Source of the DNA: Siphonobacter sp. BAB-5405 | GTDB lineage: Bacteria; Bacteroidota; Bacteroidia; Cytophagales; Spirosomataceae | Reading direction: 5' to 3' | Assembly: GCF_002872335.1 (NCBI RefSeq) | Contig: NZ_NJAG01000007.1 | Span: 372,001 to 436,000 of the forward strand | Length of the DNA stretch: 64,000 nucleotides | Part shown: piece after piece, positions 34,714 to 44,239 of the stretch | Numbering within the stretch: position 1 is the stretch's first letter | How the letters are laid out: every line of letters begins with the position of its first letter | The notes under the pieces: generated by a model | Databases searched by the model: none | What the model was told of the DNA's origin: nothing | The model's input: only the letters and a program-made list of their open reading frames with translations | Program-made: the position numbers and the translations under genes

Positions 34714-35884
34714 AGTTGGTTAAGGCCTTGTTTCGATCAATTAAAGCCGTTAATCGCTGTACCGAAGCCGCCGACCGCATGCCATCCACCGGGGTATGTA
34801 CCACATAGTCAAGCAATCGGTCGAGCGTGGTTGTTGCCACGTGCATACGCGTGTCGGATGAGCCGTAGTAGATGAATACCGTGCCGTCGTCGTCCAGAAT
34901 CCAGCCGTTGGAAAAGACTACGTTTGATACATCGCCGATCCGTTCTTCCCCTTCGGGTGCCAGTACGTAACCCGCCGGCTTGTAAATCACTTTTGTCAGA
35001 TCCTGTAAGTCCGTCATGAACATATACAGCACGTATCGCAAACCAGCCGCCGTATTTCGTACCCCATGAGCCAGATGAAGCCAGCCTAGTGACGTTTTCA
35101 GCGGAGCCGGTCCCTGCCCGTTTTTGACTTCGTATACGGTATGATAGTCTTTCGGATCGATCACCGTTTCCTGGGTAATGATGGCTTTTTCCATCGAATC
35201 CGCCAGACCCAGAGCAATCCCTCCGCCCGTACCCGCCTGAATGAATCCATCCTGCGGCCGAGTGTAAAACGCGTATTTACCTTCCACCCATTCGGGATGT
35301 ACTACCACGTTGCGTTGCTGCGGCGAGGGCGTTTGCAGATCGGGTAATCGCTCCCAGGTTTTCAGGTCACGGGTCCGGGCGATGCCGCACTGGGCAATAG
35401 CCGCCGATTCATCGCCGGGTTGGGCGTTCGGGTCTTTGCGTTCGGTACAGAACAGGCCATAAATCCAGCCGTCTTCGTGCTGTACTACCCGCATGTCGTA
35501 CACATTGACGTCCGGTTCATCGGTTTCGGGCATGGTAATGGGATACTCCCAGAACTGAAACTGATCGATTCCGTTGGGGCTTTCAGCTACGGCAAAAAAC
35601 GATTTTCGATCCAGTCCTTCCACTCGCAGAATCAGTAGATACTTGTCTTCTATTTTGATGGCCCCGGCATTGAAGGTGGCATTGATTCCAAACCGCTCCA
35701 TCAGAAACGGATTGGTTTCGGGATTCAGATCATACCGCCAGAAAAGCGGCGTATGGGCGGCCGTTACGATGGCATATTGATAGCGGTCGAACAGACCATT
35801 CCCCAGATCTGCCTGTACGTTGGGACGTCTGAGCAGTCTATCGTGGGCTTCCTGCAACTGAGCAAGCCGTTCATGAAAAGTCAT
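34712..35884 (-). CDS. GH130 family beta-1,4-mannosylglucose phosphorylase
   Basis: 390 aa, very close in length to the Bacteroides fragilis mannosylglucose phosphorylase. It phosphorolyses 4-O-beta-D-mannosyl-D-glucose to mannose 1-phosphate and glucose in the cytosol. Family GH130 features: NPFLMERFGINATFNAGA near 58-75, the general-acid Asp130 in NVYDMRVV, and the phosphate-binding Arg/His-containing NVVVHPEWVEGKYAFYTRP block. The start overlaps the end of the transporter gene by 14 nt, indicating one transcript. Subfamily GH130_1 rather than mannooligosaccharide phosphorylase is favoured by length and motif, without proof. Confidence 0.9.
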   Translation of the reverse strand: MTFHERLAQLQEAHDRLLRRPNVQADLGNGLFDRYQYAIVTAAHTPLFWRYDLNPETNPFLMERFGINATFNAGAIKIEDKYLLILRVEGLDRKSFFAVAESPNGIDQFQFWEYPITMPETDEPDVNVYDMRVVQHEDGWIYGLFCTERKDPNAQPGDESAAIAQCGIARTRDLKTWERLPDLQTPSPQQRNVVVHPEWVEGKYAFYTRPQDGFIQAGTGGGIALGLADSMEKAIITQETVIDPKDYHTVYEVKNGQGPAPLKTSLGWLHLAHGVRNTAAGLRYVLYMFMTDLQDLTKVIYKPAGYVLAPEGEERIGDVSNVVFSNGWILDDDGTVFIYYGSSDTRMHVATTTLDRLLDYVVHTPVDGMRSAASVQRLTALIDRNKALTN

Positions 35885-37757
35885 TTAAGGTTTTAGTTAA
35901 ACGGTGAGCGGAAGCTGGCGATGCAGGTTCTTCCGTCGGTAAGCGATCCCACCAGGTTTTCTTCAAAATCACTACACAAAGGCCCAATACACCCAGGGTT
36001 ATCGTTAGCTCAACGTTCATTTTCAAAATCAGATACATGGGCACCAGCGTCAGTCCACACTGAGCGATGATCCCGATGATGACATTAAAGGCGTCTCGTC
36101 CAAACGCTTGGTTGGGCCGAAAATCGGGATCTTCGGCCTGTACCTGATCTTGAATCGGCTTCCAGAAACCCCAGGGACGTACGGTCCGGTAAAAGGTAGT
36201 CAGCGTTTGCCGATCCGTCGGCGGCGTCACCAGCGAACCAATGATACACCCCGCCAGCGAGAGCAGAAACAGCAGCGGGAAATAATACAGACTCAGCGTT
36301 TCGCGGAAGACGTAAGGGAAAATCAGGGCCGGAACGATTCCCGCCAGCATACCCCAGAAAAAGCCATTGGCATTAAATCGCCACCAGTGCCACTTTAATA
36401 CATTGGCCGCGACGTAACCGCCGTACAAAGCCGAGACGATCCATTGCAGAATGCTGTTAACATCTTTAGCAAACAGTCCCATCAGAATACCGATACTGGC
36501 TACTACCAGTCCTGAGAAGTAATTCATCCGGGAAATGCGGCTATTGCTGGCTCCGGGATTGATGTATTTCAGGTAAATGTCATTCACTACGTAGGCCTGA
36601 GCGGCATTGAGCGTACCCGCAAAGGTGCCCATAAACGCCGCCAGTAAGCCAGCCAGCAGCAGGCCCATCAGCCCGGCAGGTACGAACTGCAAAATGGACG
36701 CGGGCAGGATTTTCTCGAAATCAATGCCCCGCGATGTATGCAAGCCTAGCTGATCGAAATGCAACAGAGCCAGTACCGTCAAACCCATCACCATTGCGTA
36801 CCGCACGGGCAGCAGCACGATGGAGACAATCCCACTCATCTTGGCGGCTTCCTGGGGTGATTTGGTCGATAGAATTTTCTGCATGTCGTAATTCGGAGCG
36901 GGTCCGGCCAGACTTGCCAGTATTCCTTTAAAGGTCATCATCATGAAGAAGATTCCGAACAGGGAAAAACCATCCGACTTGATTTTGGTATTCACCTCAT
37001 CCAGAATCCCCGACCAGTTCAGATCATCAAGTTTCCAACCGAAAAAGGGCGTATACCAGCCCTGCGGTACTTCCAGCGTTCTACTGGAAAGCTCCTGCAT
37101 GGCAATGACGGCAATCACGAAAGCCGAAATCGTCATGATCCCGTACTTCAGTACGTCGCCAATCACGATGCTCGTCATACCACCCAAAATGGCGTAAAAT
37201 ACGGCAAAGGCAGTAAAGATGATGCCGTAGAAAGGCCCCACGTATTCCGGAGCGATGCGGAACGGCAGGTACGGAGCCATGCTTTCAAAGGGAATAAAAA
37301 TTTCCATGAATTTGCCCAGACCCACGAAACCATACGCCAGAAATCCCAGGCAACTCAACAGGGCAAACACGACGACGATGGTATGCGAGGCCGTTACCCC
37401 CGGCCCCTTGCCAAACCGTGTTCCGATCCATTCGGCTCCAGTGGTCACGTTCGAACGGCGTAGCCAGACCGACAGGTACATCATCATAAATACCTGATTG
37501 AATACGGGCCAGAGCCAAGGAATCCAGAGGCTTTTCAGTCCGTACACGAAGGCCAGGGAGACCATCCACATGGTACCGGAAATGTCAAACATGTCCGAGG
37601 CGTTCGACAGCCCCAGCATATACCACGGCAGGGTTTTGCCGCCCAGCAGATACGCTTCCTTGTTGCGGGAAGCCCGTTTTTTGAGGACTAAACCCAGCAC
37701 AATGACCGCCACCAGATAAATGATGATGATACAAAAGTCCAGTAGGGATAATTTCAT
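35871..37757 (-). CDS. SSS-family sodium:solute symporter, probable mannobiose/oligosaccharide importer
   Basis: 628 aa with about 14 membrane helices. The start (LLDFCIIIIYLVAVIVLGLVL) and motifs such as GLSNASDMFDISGTMWMVS, GGMTSIVIGDVLKYG and GLLLAGLLAAFMGTFAGTLNAAQ are typical of the solute:sodium symporter family (sugar branch). It lies between the mannanase and the GH130 phosphorylase, so inner-membrane import of mannobiose or mannosylglucose is inferred. The C-terminal cytosolic part adds two further helices. It starts 74 nt after the mannanase stop. Confidence 0.88.
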   Translation of the reverse strand: MKLSLLDFCIIIIYLVAVIVLGLVLKKRASRNKEAYLLGGKTLPWYMLGLSNASDMFDISGTMWMVSLAFVYGLKSLWIPWLWPVFNQVFMMMYLSVWLRRSNVTTGAEWIGTRFGKGPGVTASHTIVVVFALLSCLGFLAYGFVGLGKFMEIFIPFESMAPYLPFRIAPEYVGPFYGIIFTAFAVFYAILGGMTSIVIGDVLKYGIMTISAFVIAVIAMQELSSRTLEVPQGWYTPFFGWKLDDLNWSGILDEVNTKIKSDGFSLFGIFFMMMTFKGILASLAGPAPNYDMQKILSTKSPQEAAKMSGIVSIVLLPVRYAMVMGLTVLALLHFDQLGLHTSRGIDFEKILPASILQFVPAGLMGLLLAGLLAAFMGTFAGTLNAAQAYVVNDIYLKYINPGASNSRISRMNYFSGLVVASIGILMGLFAKDVNSILQWIVSALYGGYVAANVLKWHWWRFNANGFFWGMLAGIVPALIFPYVFRETLSLYYFPLLFLLSLAGCIIGSLVTPPTDRQTLTTFYRTVRPWGFWKPIQDQVQAEDPDFRPNQAFGRDAFNVIIGIIAQCGLTLVPMYLILKMNVELTITLGVLGLCVVILKKTWWDRLPTEEPASPASAHRLTKTLNDFS

Positions 37758-37831
37758 GATTGCTCCGTTGCTAGCTAACCAACTCAGTATACGTTAGGCA
37801 AGTTCCGGAGAGTCATGCATGAGCCGAATAC

Positions 37832-38938
37832 TTAGCGGTAGAGTTGGGCAGCCGCCGTTTTCTTTTGGAGGTAAACGTCCGATTGCTGGGAAAATTTCTT
37901 AAAATCTTCCGCAGTGGCTTGTCCGGCGTAGGGAGCGTAAAAGTGTCCCGGATTGCCATTTCGCCAAACCAGCACGTAAGATAAACCCGCGTTTTTGATA
38001 ATCGGTGCCAGTACCTGCGTCCACCAGTTCGGCTGGGGCAGTTTTTCGAGGCCGGTTTCGGTGATGGCGTAGACCTTTTTCTTTTCCTGCCCCACCTCTT
38101 TCAGAATTTCCACCATTTGACGCGTATTCGCCACAAAATGGTCAGGCTGACCGGGTTGCGGACGGTGGTAAATGTCAAAACCAACGATGTCGATATACGC
38201 ATCGCCGGGATAGCGTTCGAGGTATTCTTCTTTCGTTGGAAAACGGTCGGTCGAATACGCATAGAGTACGTTATGAACGTCCTTTTTATCGCGTAAATAC
38301 TCGACCGTATATCGCCACAATTGCACGTATTCGGCCACCGTAGCGTGGTCTTTCCCCCACCAGAACCAGCTACCCGTATGCTCGTGGAAGGGTCGGAAGA
38401 TGACCGGAATGGCTTCGCCTTTGGGGCCTTTCAGACTTTTGAAATAAGCCGCGACCCGATCCAGCCAGGCATCGTACCGTTGCCGGGCCTGCGAATCGCT
38501 GAAGAGTGTACGAATGGTGAAATCTGCTTTGTCCCAGCTGGTTTTCGTGGGGTTGGTCGGGTTGTTTAGGTGCCAGCTAAAGGTGTTGACACCGCCCTGA
38601 GCGTAGACCTGCTCCACAAATTTCCGCTGACTTTCGAAGGGAATCCCGTCGATTTCGTGGGTGCTATCGAATTCAATCCGTCCCAGATCCCAGCCGAATA
38701 CGGCGGGGTACTCGCCCACGACTTCCTTTACATCCGAACGACCGGCTTCAGCCCGCCAGTTCACGCCATACCCCAAATCGTCCTGATGGCCGAACATGGT
38801 TCCTTTTTTTGCCAGCTTCTGCAAATTGGCATACAGATTCCGGGTTTCTTTCGTGGCTTTTTTATCAATGGGGGCGGTCTGAGCACCGAGGCTTCCCGCG
38901 TATAAAGTCAAACAAACCAGAGCCGTACGCAACATCAT
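37832..38938 (-). CDS. GH26 family beta-mannanase
   Basis: 368 aa. A signal peptide (residues 1-19, ending LGAQ) without a lipobox suggests a periplasmic or secreted enzyme. The acid/base is Glu186 in FRPFHEHTGSWFWW and the nucleophile is Glu294 in YAITETGLE, both standard for clan GH-A family 26. The TMFGHQDDLGYG block at 47-58 is also typical. It hydrolyses beta-1,4-mannan chains; release of mannobiose is common for partners of GH130. It follows susD with a hairpin between them. Confidence 0.93.
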   Translation of the reverse strand: MMLRTALVCLTLYAGSLGAQTAPIDKKATKETRNLYANLQKLAKKGTMFGHQDDLGYGVNWRAEAGRSDVKEVVGEYPAVFGWDLGRIEFDSTHEIDGIPFESQRKFVEQVYAQGGVNTFSWHLNNPTNPTKTSWDKADFTIRTLFSDSQARQRYDAWLDRVAAYFKSLKGPKGEAIPVIFRPFHEHTGSWFWWGKDHATVAEYVQLWRYTVEYLRDKKDVHNVLYAYSTDRFPTKEEYLERYPGDAYIDIVGFDIYHRPQPGQPDHFVANTRQMVEILKEVGQEKKKVYAITETGLEKLPQPNWWTQVLAPIIKNAGLSYVLVWRNGNPGHFYAPYAGQATAEDFKKFSQQSDVYLQKKTAAAQLYR

Positions 38939-38956
38939 TTTTTTTGTTTAAAGATA

Positions 38957-38997
38957 AAACAAAGGCTTCTACCCGATTCGAATAGAAGCCTTTGTTT
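38957..38997 (-). terminator. Hairpin between susD and the mannanase gene
   Basis: A perfect 15-bp stem AAACAAAGGCTTCTA/TAGAAGCCTTTGTTT with an 11-nt loop, followed on the minus strand by TTATC and then a T-rich leader. It could partially terminate the susCD transcript or stabilise its 3' end. Confidence 0.7.
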
Positions 38998-39139
38998 GGT
39001 TATTGATTGTTAGTTGCTGGACTAGTACTAGCGTTCGTTGATGGGCTATTCGGATCTGATTAGTAGTTTACAAACAATCGATCTTATGTACCTATCAGTT
39101 TAAGAACTATCAACCAACAACTAAAAACCAACAACCCAA

Positions 39140-40738
39140 TTAATACGCCGGATTTTGTTCCAGACCCCAGGACTGTACTTCGTTCGCCGGAATGGGCAGT
39201 ACAGGGATGGAATTGACCGAACCTTTAATACTATGACTCATGGCCGAAGAACGAATCGAAGCGGGTAGTGAGTTAAAGTACGTTCCCGTACGAACCTGAT
39301 CCCAGAAGTGCAGGGCTTCCATACCCAGCTCCACGCGACGCTCGTGGTAAATGGCATCCAGCAGAGCCGTTCCCGTTACCGTAGCGGCGATCGGCGGCAG
39401 GGCCGAAGCGGGCGTATTGGCGGGTTCGTAGGTCATGGTATTCAGTTTCGAACCTTTGGGTAGCGTAGACTTACGAGCCCGGTCACGAATCTGATTCAGG
39501 ATCGTCCGAGCTTCGCTTTCGTTGCCCAGGTGAGCAGCGGCTTCGGCTCGCATCAGCAATACATCCGCGTACCGCAACTTACGAATGTTTTGCGGCGACT
39601 GCGAAGGCTGCGTAGGCTTGATGATGGCCGCTTTCCGGTTCAGGAAACCCGTTGAGTTTTCGGAAGGGAAGTTGATCACCTGCTCGATACCCGTAACGAT
39701 GTCGCCCGTTTTGTAGATCGTAGCGGCTTTACGGGGATCATTCGCTTCAAAGGCATTCACCAGACTTTGCGTCGGGTTATTGAAGCCCCAGCCCCAGGTA
39801 TTCCGGTTGTTCTGAATCTGGTTGTTGTTCGTTCCGGAACGCTGGATACCCCAGGTCACGTTGGATTCGGCAAACTGAATTTCAAACAACGATTCCGCAT
39901 TGTTTTCATTTTCACCTTCCTGAATCGCGGCGTAGTTGTCGGTCAACGCGTACTGACCCGATTTGGCAATTACATCGGTCAGATCGTACAACTCTTTCCA
40001 GGTATGTCCCCGGGGATTGTCGGTTCCCATCTGATACAGGATCGCACGGGCCAGGAATCCATTGGCAGCACCTTTGGTCGCACGACCCGCGTCTTCCGCC
40101 GCGTAGGCATTTTTCTCGGGTAACAGTTCAGCGGCTTTCTTGAAATCTGCCTCAATGAACGCATACGTTTCGCTGAGGGTAGACCGCTTGGTATTGCTGT
40201 AATCCGAAGGCTGTACGGGTTTCGTGAACAAAGGCAGTCCACCGTACAAACGCAGCATGTAGAAATAGCTGTAACCCCGAATGAAGTACGCCTCGCCCAT
40301 CAACCGGTTTTTCAGCGTTGCATCGATGGGTGAATTTTCCAGGTTTTGCAGCAACAGGTTGGTCCGATAAATCGCCTGGAACATGTTTTGCCAAACGGCC
40401 TGAGCGATGGTGTTGGTACCCGTAGCCCGCCATTCTTTCAGCTCCTGTAAGGGAGGCATATCGCCCGGCGTACTGCCTTTTTCGGCGTCTTCCGAAAGTA
40501 CATCCCCGAACATCCACTCGTAATTGTGGTTGACGTAGTTGCCCAGACCATCGTTTCCTTCGTCGTAAGCCAGTACGTCATAGGCCGCATTAACGGCCAG
40601 GATGGCATTATTGGGATCGGTATAAAAGTTCTGGTCCGTATCCTGGCCCAGCGGATTTTTATCCAGAAAATCGCTGCAGCTCTGCATGGTACCGCTGGTA
40701 GCCAGCAGCAAAGCCACGATGATATATTTGAATTTCAT
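39140..40738 (-). CDS. SusD/RagB-like glycan-binding lipoprotein
   Basis: 532 aa. Lipoprotein signal with Cys21 (GTMQSCSDFLDKNP), the common SusD start. TPR-type helices with the usual NAAYD and LMGEAYFIRGYSYFYMLRLYGG motifs follow, and the C-terminal part has the RYADVLLMRAEAAAHLG and YHERRVELGMEALHFWDQVR blocks. It binds glycan at the cell surface as lid of the SusC transporter. Located directly after susC (170-nt gap with an inverted repeat) and before the mannanase, so mannan is the inferred ligand. Confidence 0.95.
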   Translation of the reverse strand: MKFKYIIVALLLATSGTMQSCSDFLDKNPLGQDTDQNFYTDPNNAILAVNAAYDVLAYDEGNDGLGNYVNHNYEWMFGDVLSEDAEKGSTPGDMPPLQELKEWRATGTNTIAQAVWQNMFQAIYRTNLLLQNLENSPIDATLKNRLMGEAYFIRGYSYFYMLRLYGGLPLFTKPVQPSDYSNTKRSTLSETYAFIEADFKKAAELLPEKNAYAAEDAGRATKGAANGFLARAILYQMGTDNPRGHTWKELYDLTDVIAKSGQYALTDNYAAIQEGENENNAESLFEIQFAESNVTWGIQRSGTNNNQIQNNRNTWGWGFNNPTQSLVNAFEANDPRKAATIYKTGDIVTGIEQVINFPSENSTGFLNRKAAIIKPTQPSQSPQNIRKLRYADVLLMRAEAAAHLGNESEARTILNQIRDRARKSTLPKGSKLNTMTYEPANTPASALPPIAATVTGTALLDAIYHERRVELGMEALHFWDQVRTGTYFNSLPASIRSSAMSHSIKGSVNSIPVLPIPANEVQSWGLEQNPAY

Positions 40739-40765
40739 TTTTTTCAGTTTACTGTTATGAGTTTA

Positions 40766-40899
40766 GAGTTTAGGGTTTAGAGTTGATTTTGCATCCAACC
40801 CAAAACTCCGACTCTAAACCGTTTTGAAAATTGAGCGTTAGTTAGCTTGAGTTTAATGCTGATCTGTACATTTAACTCAAAACGCTAAACCCTAAACTC
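40766..40899 (-). repeat. 15-bp inverted repeat and heptad words between susC and susD
   Basis: GAGTTTAGGGTTTAG (40766-40780) and its exact complement (40885-40899) enclose 104 nt. On the coding strand the start of the gap is a run of 7-nt words (GAGTTTT GAGTTTA GGGTTTA GCGTTTT GAGTTAA). In mRNA it could form a long-range stem in the susC-susD spacer. Confidence 0.65.
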
Positions 40900-40908
40900 A
40901 AAACTCTC

Positions 40909-43900
40909 CTAGAAATTGAGCGTTAGCCCGGCACGCCAGGTTTGGGGTTGTGGATAGGTTCCCACGTCCACACCCACGGCCAGCGGGTTGTAGCTCCGGT
41001 TGTAACCATACTCACCGATTTCGGGATCCAGACCTTTGTAGCCCGTTACGGTCAGGAGGTTATCTACTGAAACGTAGGCCCGTACCGTTGACATTTTCCA
41101 GCGATCCGTTACCACTTTCGGAAGGGTGTATCCCAGCGTTACGTTACGCAGACGCAGGTAATCACCACTTTGTACGAACCGATCACTGAAGCGGTAGTTG
41201 GCATTGGCATCCTTCGCCGTCATGCGGGGTTCGTTGGTATTCGTGTTCTCAGGCGTCCAGCGGTTGAGGCGATCCGGAACGGAGTTCCAGGTACCCATTG
41301 AGCTACGGGTAAAGTAATCCAGTGCATTTACTACTTCTACGCCTTGTACACCCTGGAAGAATAAACGGAGATCAAAGTTTTTATAACCCAGCGTTGCGTT
41401 GAAACCGTAGCTGAATTTCGGCGTAGCACTACCTAAGTATACGCGGTCCTTGTCATTGATGATCCCATCACCGTTAGCATCTACGAAACGTACATCACCC
41501 GGTTTAGCGGTACTTTCACCCACAATGTTGTATTGCGTATTGTAAGCATTTGCTTCTTCCTGCGTTCTCAGGATGCCATCGGTTTTCAGCCCGTAGAAGT
41601 AAGCGATTTCGCGACCCACCGACGTACGGGTAATGTTACCCCAGTTACTGATGACGTTAGCCGATTCAATACCCGTACCTCCACCAAGCTGGTTACTTCA
41701 TTTTTGATCTTCGTGAAGTTTACGCCTAAATCGTAACGGAACGCTCCGATTTCATTGCGATAGTTCAAGGCTAATTCGATCCCATTATTCCGCATGCTAC
41801 CGGCATTGACATACGGAGGTCCTACGCCGATAAACACGGGTACAGGAACGCGTACAATCATGTCAGCCGTATTCTTGATGAAATAATCGGCCGTCAAACT
41901 CAGGCTATGATTGAAGAAATCCGCGTCGATACCAATGTTGGAGCTCGTCGTCGTTTCCCACTTCAGGTTCGGGTTGCTCGCCATCGTCGGAGCGAAACCT
42001 TCCACGATTTGGTCGCCGAACACGTAGCGGTTACCACCAGAAATCGTCGTTACGTACCCGTAGTTATTAGCCGAATTCTGGTTACCTACCTGACCCCATC
42101 CGGCCCGTACTTTCAGGTTGCTGATGGCTTTGATGTTAGCCATGAAGGGCTCATCCGTTACGTTCCAGCCGAAAGCAAAAGCCGGGAAAATACCCCAACG
42201 GTTCCCTTTCAGGAAGCGGGAAGAACCATCATACCGCAGCGTAGCCGTCAACATGTACTTCTCGTTGTAGCTATAGTTCGCCCGACCAAAGAACGACAAC
42301 AGGGATTCATCCGAAGGTGGCGTAGTCGTCGGAATCACGTTCGGATTACGGCTGGAGGACAAATACCGCAGATCCGTATTGTTCGGCACATTATAGGCCG
42401 TCATACCGATGTTATCAAACGTGCTGCGTTGAGCTTCCGTACCAATCATACCCCCGACGTGGTGCTTACCAAAGTCATTATCGTAGGTCAGGTAAGTAGA
42501 AGATACCCACTGCGTCTGCTCACTCCGATACTCCGTCAACTGGCTGTTGGGACGTAATTCTTTGATGTCCAGGAAAAACTCGGGCAGGTACTGCTTGTTG
42601 TGAACGTTTTTGTAATTAACGCCGAATTGGGAACGCAGTTTGAAATGTTTCAGGAACGAAGCCTCTACGTATGCGTTGGCGTTCAGCAGACTTTCGTAGC
42701 CTTTGTTACCGGACATTTCATTCGCGGCACGAGCCGGGTTGTTTTCCTGCGAGACAATCGTACGACCCCAGTTATTCGTTTCCGGGTTCCAGGCGGGTGT
42801 AATGGGTTCCGCCCGCAGAGCCGTAGTCAGTACCCCCGAGAACAGGTCATTGTTGGTAAACGTTTTGTTCGTACGGGAAAACGCTCCGGAGATCCCACCC
42901 GTCAGCCAGTTGTTGAAGGTATAATCGTTGTTGAAACGCAGGAAATACTTGCGTAACGAAGAGTTTTTCACAATCCCGTCCTGACCGAAATACGTACCCG
43001 TCAGGCTGTAGCGTGATTTATCCGTACCACCCAGTACGTTCAGGCTGTAGTTCTGGATGGAACCCGTTTGCATTACTTCTTTCTGCCAGTCCGTACCCTG
43101 CATGTTGGTTTGAACGGCGTTGTTGAGCAGGCGATACTCGGCTCCATTCTGATCCAGCACTGTTCCGTCGTTGCGGTACGCTTCCAGACGAAGGGTTCCA
43201 TATTCGGCGGCGTTCAGCATTTTCAGTTTGTTCCAGGCATTCTGTACCCCGGCGTAACCATCCAGCGTAAAGCGGGTTGGACCGGAACGACCACGTTTGG
43301 TCGTAATCAAAACCACCCCGTTGGCTCCGCGAGAACCGTAAATAGCCGTAGCCGAAGCATCTTTCAGGATTTCCATGGAAGCAATATCCGTAGGAGCCAG
43401 GAAGCTGATGTCGTTCGTCTGAAAACCGTCCACTACGTACAGGGGATCGGAGTTATTGATCGTACCAACCCCGCGAATCCGAATCCGGCTGGCCCCACCG
43501 GGTTCGCCCGAGTTAGCCGTTACGTCTACCCCGGCTACGCGGCCCTGAATGGCCTGCGTTACGTTGGGCGTGGCAATCTGCGTCAGTTGCTCCGACTTGA
43601 TGGAAGCCACCGAACCCGTCAAATCACTTTTCCGGGCTGAACCGTACCCAATTACTACCACTTCATCAAGCGATTTGCTGTCGGATTGCAGTACAATCGT
43701 GTAGGTCGATTCGTTCGTAACCGGAATTTCCTGCGTCTGCATTCCCACGAAAGATACCACCAGCGTGGTAGCATTGGCGGGGATGCTCAGGGTAAAGCGT
43801 CCTTCAACATTGGTGTTGGTTCCAAGGGTGGTTCCCTTGATGGAAAGGCTTACGCCGGGGAGCAACTCCCCTTTCTCGTCAGCCACGGTACCGGAGATCG

Positions 43901-43982
43901 TCCGGTTTTGAGCAAATAAGGTTCCGAAGCACCCTAGAAGCATCAATCCTGAGAAGAAAAGATAAAACTTAAAACGATTCAT
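40909..43982 (-). pseudogene. SusC/RagA TonB-dependent receptor, reading frame broken by a frameshift
   Basis: The start (signal peptide to residue 24, carboxypeptidase-like domain around 28-110, DEVVVIGYGSARKSDLTGSV, the plug, and the barrel) is read from 43982. Near 41683-41692 the frame shifts: it runs out to a stop at 41586, and the real C-terminal barrel continues in another frame to a stop at 40909 (GREIAYFYGLKTDG ... TWRAGLTLNF). One missing base at the ACCAGC|TTGGTGG junction restores GGGTGIESANVIS and a product of about 1024 aa, normal for SusC. Everything else looks functional, so a sequencing error or very recent mutation is possible. It imports mannan oligosaccharides with SusD (inference). 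Confidence 0.9.
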
Positions 43983-44014
43983 AGAGTCAATTTTTTCGCA
44001 ACAAAATTATGTTT

Positions 44015-44092
44015 CAATTTTATCATTGCACTAACACAATTTTATCATTTACTTGAACATATTTTCATTTTTATCAGTCATAAATTATCATT
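44015..44092. promoter_or_regulatory. Repeated TTATCATT boxes between susC and the AraC gene
   Basis: CAATTTTATCATT occurs at 44015-44027 and 44037-44049, exactly 22 nt apart (about two helical turns); related TTATCAGT (44071-44078) and TTATCATT (44085-44092) follow. Direct repeats on one face of the helix next to a divergent AraC gene suggest its operators. Confidence 0.6.
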
Positions 44093-44202
44093 ATATATCG
44101 ATTAATTGCAATGATCGCCGAATAGTGCCACATTTTTCTTTGATTATTTAAACGGATTACCGAACAAAAAGTAACTTTGTACTAATACTATGTTATCAAA
44201 AC

Positions 44203-44235
44203 TTTTGTTTATCGCTAAAACCTCTTTTACCTTTG
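44203..44235 (+). promoter_or_regulatory. Candidate promoter of the AraC regulator, possibly leaderless
   Basis: TTTTG at 44203-44207, 20 nt, then TACCTTTG at 44228-44235. The predicted transcription start falls at about the ATG (44240). A second box, TAACTTTG (44172-44179), lacks a -33 element and would give a normal leader. Confidence 0.5.
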
Positions 44236-44239
44236 CTTT

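Noticed and set aside
41907-43640. Long plus-strand frames opposite susC
   Set aside because: Antisense frames are common opposite high-GC coding sequence and these match no protein; the minus strand encodes a clear SusC.
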